A stretch of 12,488 nt of DNA. Origin: Funneliformis mosseae. Its lineage: Eukaryota > Glomeromycota > Glomeromycetes > Glomerales > Glomeraceae. The notes below the pieces were generated by a model. The model did no database searches, had not been told where the DNA came from, and worked only from the letters and a program-made list of their open reading frames with translations. How positions within the stretch are numbered: the first letter of the stretch is position 1; each line of letters starts with the position of its first letter. Made by a program: the position numbers and the translations under genes. The stretch is from contig CAJVPP010003145.1 in NCBI GenBank assembly GCA_910592005.1, forward strand, positions 1 through 12,488, read 5' to 3'. Positions 10,022-12,488 of this stretch are shown here, piece after piece.

Positions 10022-10039
10022 AGAATTATGAAAGATCAG
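10022..10039 (-). repeat. Right copy of an 18-bp inverted repeat
   Basis: This is the exact reverse complement of 6642-6659. It lies about 720 bp beyond the most upstream part of the transposase that I can recognise, leaving room for the missing N-terminal coding part. Confidence 0.6.
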
Positions 10040-10741
10040 ATGAAAAAATGGAATAGATGTTTAAAGCAATAGTAATTTTCAATAAAATTTTTTTATAATT
10101 TATTTTTTACTTTAATTTTATCTAATAAATATAGTAAAAAATATAATAATAAAATAAAAAAATTACTACTTACTATCACTAATGTTTAGCATTAATATCA
10201 CATAATTTCTATTTTATAGATGCCTACTAAAACCTCCTTAAAATAATTTTATTATACCCTTTTCTATATTTTTAATATAGTTTTGATAGTTTTGGCTTTT
10301 ATCATATCGAAAGGATTTTGTCATATTCCTTATTATGATTTTAATATAGTTTTGTCTAAGTTTTGACTATTATTAAGGGCTTTATCTCTTATTATTATTC
10401 TATTTAATAATTTATCATCTTACATCATACCTTTCACATTTTATTTTATTATATATTCTGAGAACAAAGAATTTTTTTGAGTGTAAATCATATTTATTAC
10501 ATATTATTCATCACATTCTTAATTTAGGCCAAAATTTATAATGTTGGCTAAATATCTTTTTAGGATGTTAGATAATATTACATAAATCCAAAAAGGCAAT
10601 TTTAATTTTAGCAAAAATCAAAATGAGATTATACAAACATTCAAAAAGAAAAATAGTATTACTAGTAATGATTACCAGTGGTAGTAAATAGTAAACTCCT
10701 AAAATAAAATGCTGTATATTATTTAAGGAAATTAATATAGG
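10040..10741. other. AT-rich spacer with short dispersed repeats
   Basis: No gene is visible. TAAGTTTTGACTATTATTAA at 10357-10376 is an exact direct copy of 9929-9948. TTTTAATATAGTTTTG occurs twice, near 10269 and 10339. GGCCAAAATTTATAATGTTGGC (near 10527) resembles sequence just before the 18-bp repeat near 6625. The stretch may be the outer part of the hAT element or another decayed repeat. Confidence 0.5.
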
Positions 10742-11725
10742 TAGAGTTCTGAATGAGTTGAGTTGAGTCGAGTTTAAAGATCAACTCTATTTGACTCTCT
10801 TTTTTCGAGTCAAGTTGAGTCAAATTTATTTTATAAAATCTTTCAAATTGATTTGATTTGAATTATATAAATTTTAAACTCAACTCAATTTGACTTGACT
10901 TGATTTTAACTCAATTCGATTTTGAAAAAAAAAATAATAATAAAAAAATGAAAAGATCAGAGGAGGGGAGAAAGGGGAGAAGCAAACGATTCAGGTCATC
11001 GTTCTTCTTGAATGATTTTTTATCATTCAAGTCAAACGATTCGTATCATCGTTCTTCTTAAATGATTTTTTTTATCGTTCAAGTCGAATGATTTCTTATT
11101 GTTCTTCTTGAATGATTTTTTATCATTAAGTCGAATGATTCCTTATTGTTTTTCTTGAATGATTTTTTTATTGTTTAAGTTGAATGATTTCTTATCGTTC
11201 TTCTTGAACTATTTTTGTATTGTTCAAGTTGAACAATTCCTTATCATTCTTCTTGAACGATTTTTGTATCATTTAAGTTGAACGATTCTTTATCGTTCTT
11301 CTTGAATGATTTTTGTATCGTTTAAATTGAATGATTTTTTATCATTCTTCTTGAACGATTTTTATATCATTCAAGTTGAATAATTCCTTATCATTCTTTT
11401 TGAACGATTTTTGTATTGTTCAAGTTGAACAATTCCTTATCGTTCTTTTTGAATGATTTTTTATTGTTCAAGTCAAACGATTTCTTATCATTCTTTTTAA
11501 ATGATTTCTTATCGTTCTTCTTAGAATGATTTTTTTATCGTTCAAGTCAACTTGAATCAACTCGAATCAAGTTGAGTTTAAATTGAGTCGAGTTAAATAT
11601 TTAACTCGACTTGAATTTGGCTTAACTCGCAAATCATTAAGTCAAAAAAAATATAAACTCAACTTGATTTGAATTCAACTTGGCTTATCTGACTTGTGAG
11701 TTAACTCGACTCATTCAAAACTCTA
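10742..11725. mobile_element. 984-bp non-autonomous hAT-type element with an internal tandem array
   Basis: The left end TAGAGTTCTGAATGAGTTGAGTT pairs with the complement of the right end, TAGAGTTTTGAATGAGTCGAGTT; the two mismatches are both C/T. The flanks AATATAGG (10734-10741) and AATATAGA (11726-11733) match in 7 of 8 positions, fitting an aged 8-bp hAT duplication. Both arms (about 10742-10925 and 11549-11725) are built from many variants of a short motif, GAGTTGAGTCGAGTT and its complement. The centre is a tandem array (10984-11548). No coding sequence is present, so it would need a transposase from elsewhere. The TAGAG ends are shared with the 290-bp MITE, but the interiors are unrelated. 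Confidence 0.85.
10984..11548. repeat. Tandem array of about eleven 49-bp double-hairpin units
   Basis: Each unit has two halves of the form GAACGAT, a T-rich loop, then ATCGTTC, separated by TTCTT or AAGTC. Each half can fold as a small stem-loop. Units are about 47-52 bp, and the last contains an extra half-unit. Differences between units fall mostly at the CpG positions, where CG, TG and CA alternate. The array is contiguous without unique spacers. Confidence 0.9.
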
Positions 11726-12418
11726 AATATAGAACTTTTGCAATAGAAAAGGAGAAAACTGAAAAAATAAAAAATAAATTAAAGTAATACAACTTTAATT
11801 TTTCAGTTTATGTTACCTGACTGGATCACTTTTTCAATTTTAAATAAAAAAAGTTTATGTATATTATATGACTTATAAAGTATAATTTTATTAGTAGATT
11901 AAGCTTTATTGTATTATTATTATGTATAATTTTTTTTATAATTCATTAGTTTCATATAGCTTTTCAAGCAATACATTGTACTAAAATATTCTTTCTCCAA
12001 TAATATTTTTGATGAGCTAAACTCAAAATTTGCTTACTATTAGTTAGATGATAAATATAAAATTGATATATTTCCAAAAAAAACTCTATTTTGCTTTTTT
12101 CTTAACAGATAAACCTTTCAATCCTTTAAAACTTTAGAATTGTAACTTATTTTTATATGTATAATAGATATTTTGATAGAGTTGGAATGATTTTGAAATG
12201 AAATGTGATTGTTATATTATTAGGCTAAGCAAAGAAATTTTTAGATAAAATTTTCTTTTTCATATATAAATTTTTTTATATGTATTGCTTTCTTTGAACA
12301 AAATCTGATATGTCGATTTTATTATATAAATCACATGAAAAAAATTTTACTATAAAAAAAATCCTGAATTTTTGTTTGACAAGGCTAGGTTACAGAATCT
12401 GAAAATTTACTTTGTATA
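11726..12418. other. AT-rich spacer without a recognisable gene
   Basis: After the right target duplication of the 984-bp element (11726-11733) I see no open frame, RNA gene or clear repeat up to the terminal repeat at 12419. The TA at 12417-12418 would be the target site of that next element. Confidence 0.5.
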
Positions 12419-12488
12419 CAGTCAACTCTTTCTACAACGAATTTTGATATAACGAATTTTACAATACAACGGATTTTCAGTGTCGGAC
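12419..12488 (+). mobile_element. Left end of a probable pogo/Tc1-mariner-like element, cut by the window end
   Basis: CAGTCAACTC follows a TA dinucleotide (12417-12418), the target site of the Tc1/mariner superfamily. CAGT starts and repeated ATAACGAATTTT words are typical of pogo/Tigger-like ends. Three copies of TAYAACGRATTTT are visible at 12433-12445, 12448-12460 and 12465-12477. The other end and any transposase lie outside the window, so the family is a pattern-based call. Confidence 0.6.

Larger units (their letters stand above)
6642..10039 (-). mobile_element. Remnant of an hAT DNA transposon
   Basis: The interval holds a decayed hAT transposase (9306-7124, minus strand) with several hundred bases of non-coding DNA on each side, as in an autonomous hAT element of about 3 kb. 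The limits given are those of an 18-bp perfect inverted repeat, CTGATCTTTCATAATTCT at 6642-6659 and its complement at 10022-10039. I could not find a convincing hAT-type terminal repeat (TAG or CAG start) with an 8-bp target duplication at these points, so the true ends may lie further out. The element was later invaded by a MITE at 8098-8387. Confidence 0.55.

Noticed and set aside
10984..11548. CRISPR-like array
   Set aside because: Units are contiguous and diverged with no unique spacers or cas genes, and the window is eukaryotic.
3574..12488. tRNA or rRNA genes
   Set aside because: No cloverleaf with conserved A and B boxes and no rRNA-like GC-richer block was seen on either strand; a covariance-model scan would be the decisive test.

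Overview
The window is eukaryotic, very AT-rich DNA with two intact, intron-containing genes at the left (about 700-3,575) and roughly 9 kb of gene-poor, decayed transposon DNA to the right. Short introns (68-105 nt), a mitochondrial ornithine carbamoyltransferase, a fungal-type methionine-salvage gene and abundant hAT remains suggest an AT-rich early-diverging fungus. An arbuscular mycorrhizal (Glomeromycotina, Rhizophagus-like) genome is my best guess. This is inferred from style, not from a database match.

Left region. The gene for ornithine carbamoyltransferase (ARG3/OTC type, five exons, 376 aa) lies on the minus strand. The gene for methylthioribulose-1-phosphate dehydratase (MDE1/APIP/MtnB, six exons including two of 24 and 26 nt, 248 aa) lies on the plus strand. 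They are divergent and share a 238-bp intergenic region that carries an 18-bp direct repeat. One enzyme uses ornithine for arginine synthesis. The other recycles the methylthioadenosine released by polyamine synthesis, which also draws on ornithine, so a shared promoter is plausible but unproven.

Middle region (about 3,600-10,700). No intact gene is visible, and CpG is nearly absent. On the minus strand, 9306-7124 holds a decayed hAT-family transposase, recognisable almost from end to end. It has frameshifts, nonsense changes where Gln and Trp are expected, and one ordinary spliceosomal intron. A 290-bp hAT-type MITE (8098-8387, ends TAGAG...CTCTA, 8-bp target duplication TCTTAATT) sits inside this gene. 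Removing it with one target copy lets the transposase reading continue, which confirms the insertion. An 18-bp inverted repeat (6642-6659 and 10022-10039) brackets the coding region and may lie near the ends of the parent element.

Right region (10,742-12,488). A second, larger non-coding element (10742-11725) has TAGAG ends and a near-perfect 8-bp duplication. It is filled by a tandem array of about eleven 49-bp units, each made of two small hairpins. The units differ mainly at CpG sites (CG, TG or CA), the pattern expected from deamination of methylated cytosine. The window ends in what looks like the terminal repeat of a pogo/Tc1-mariner-like element starting at 12419.
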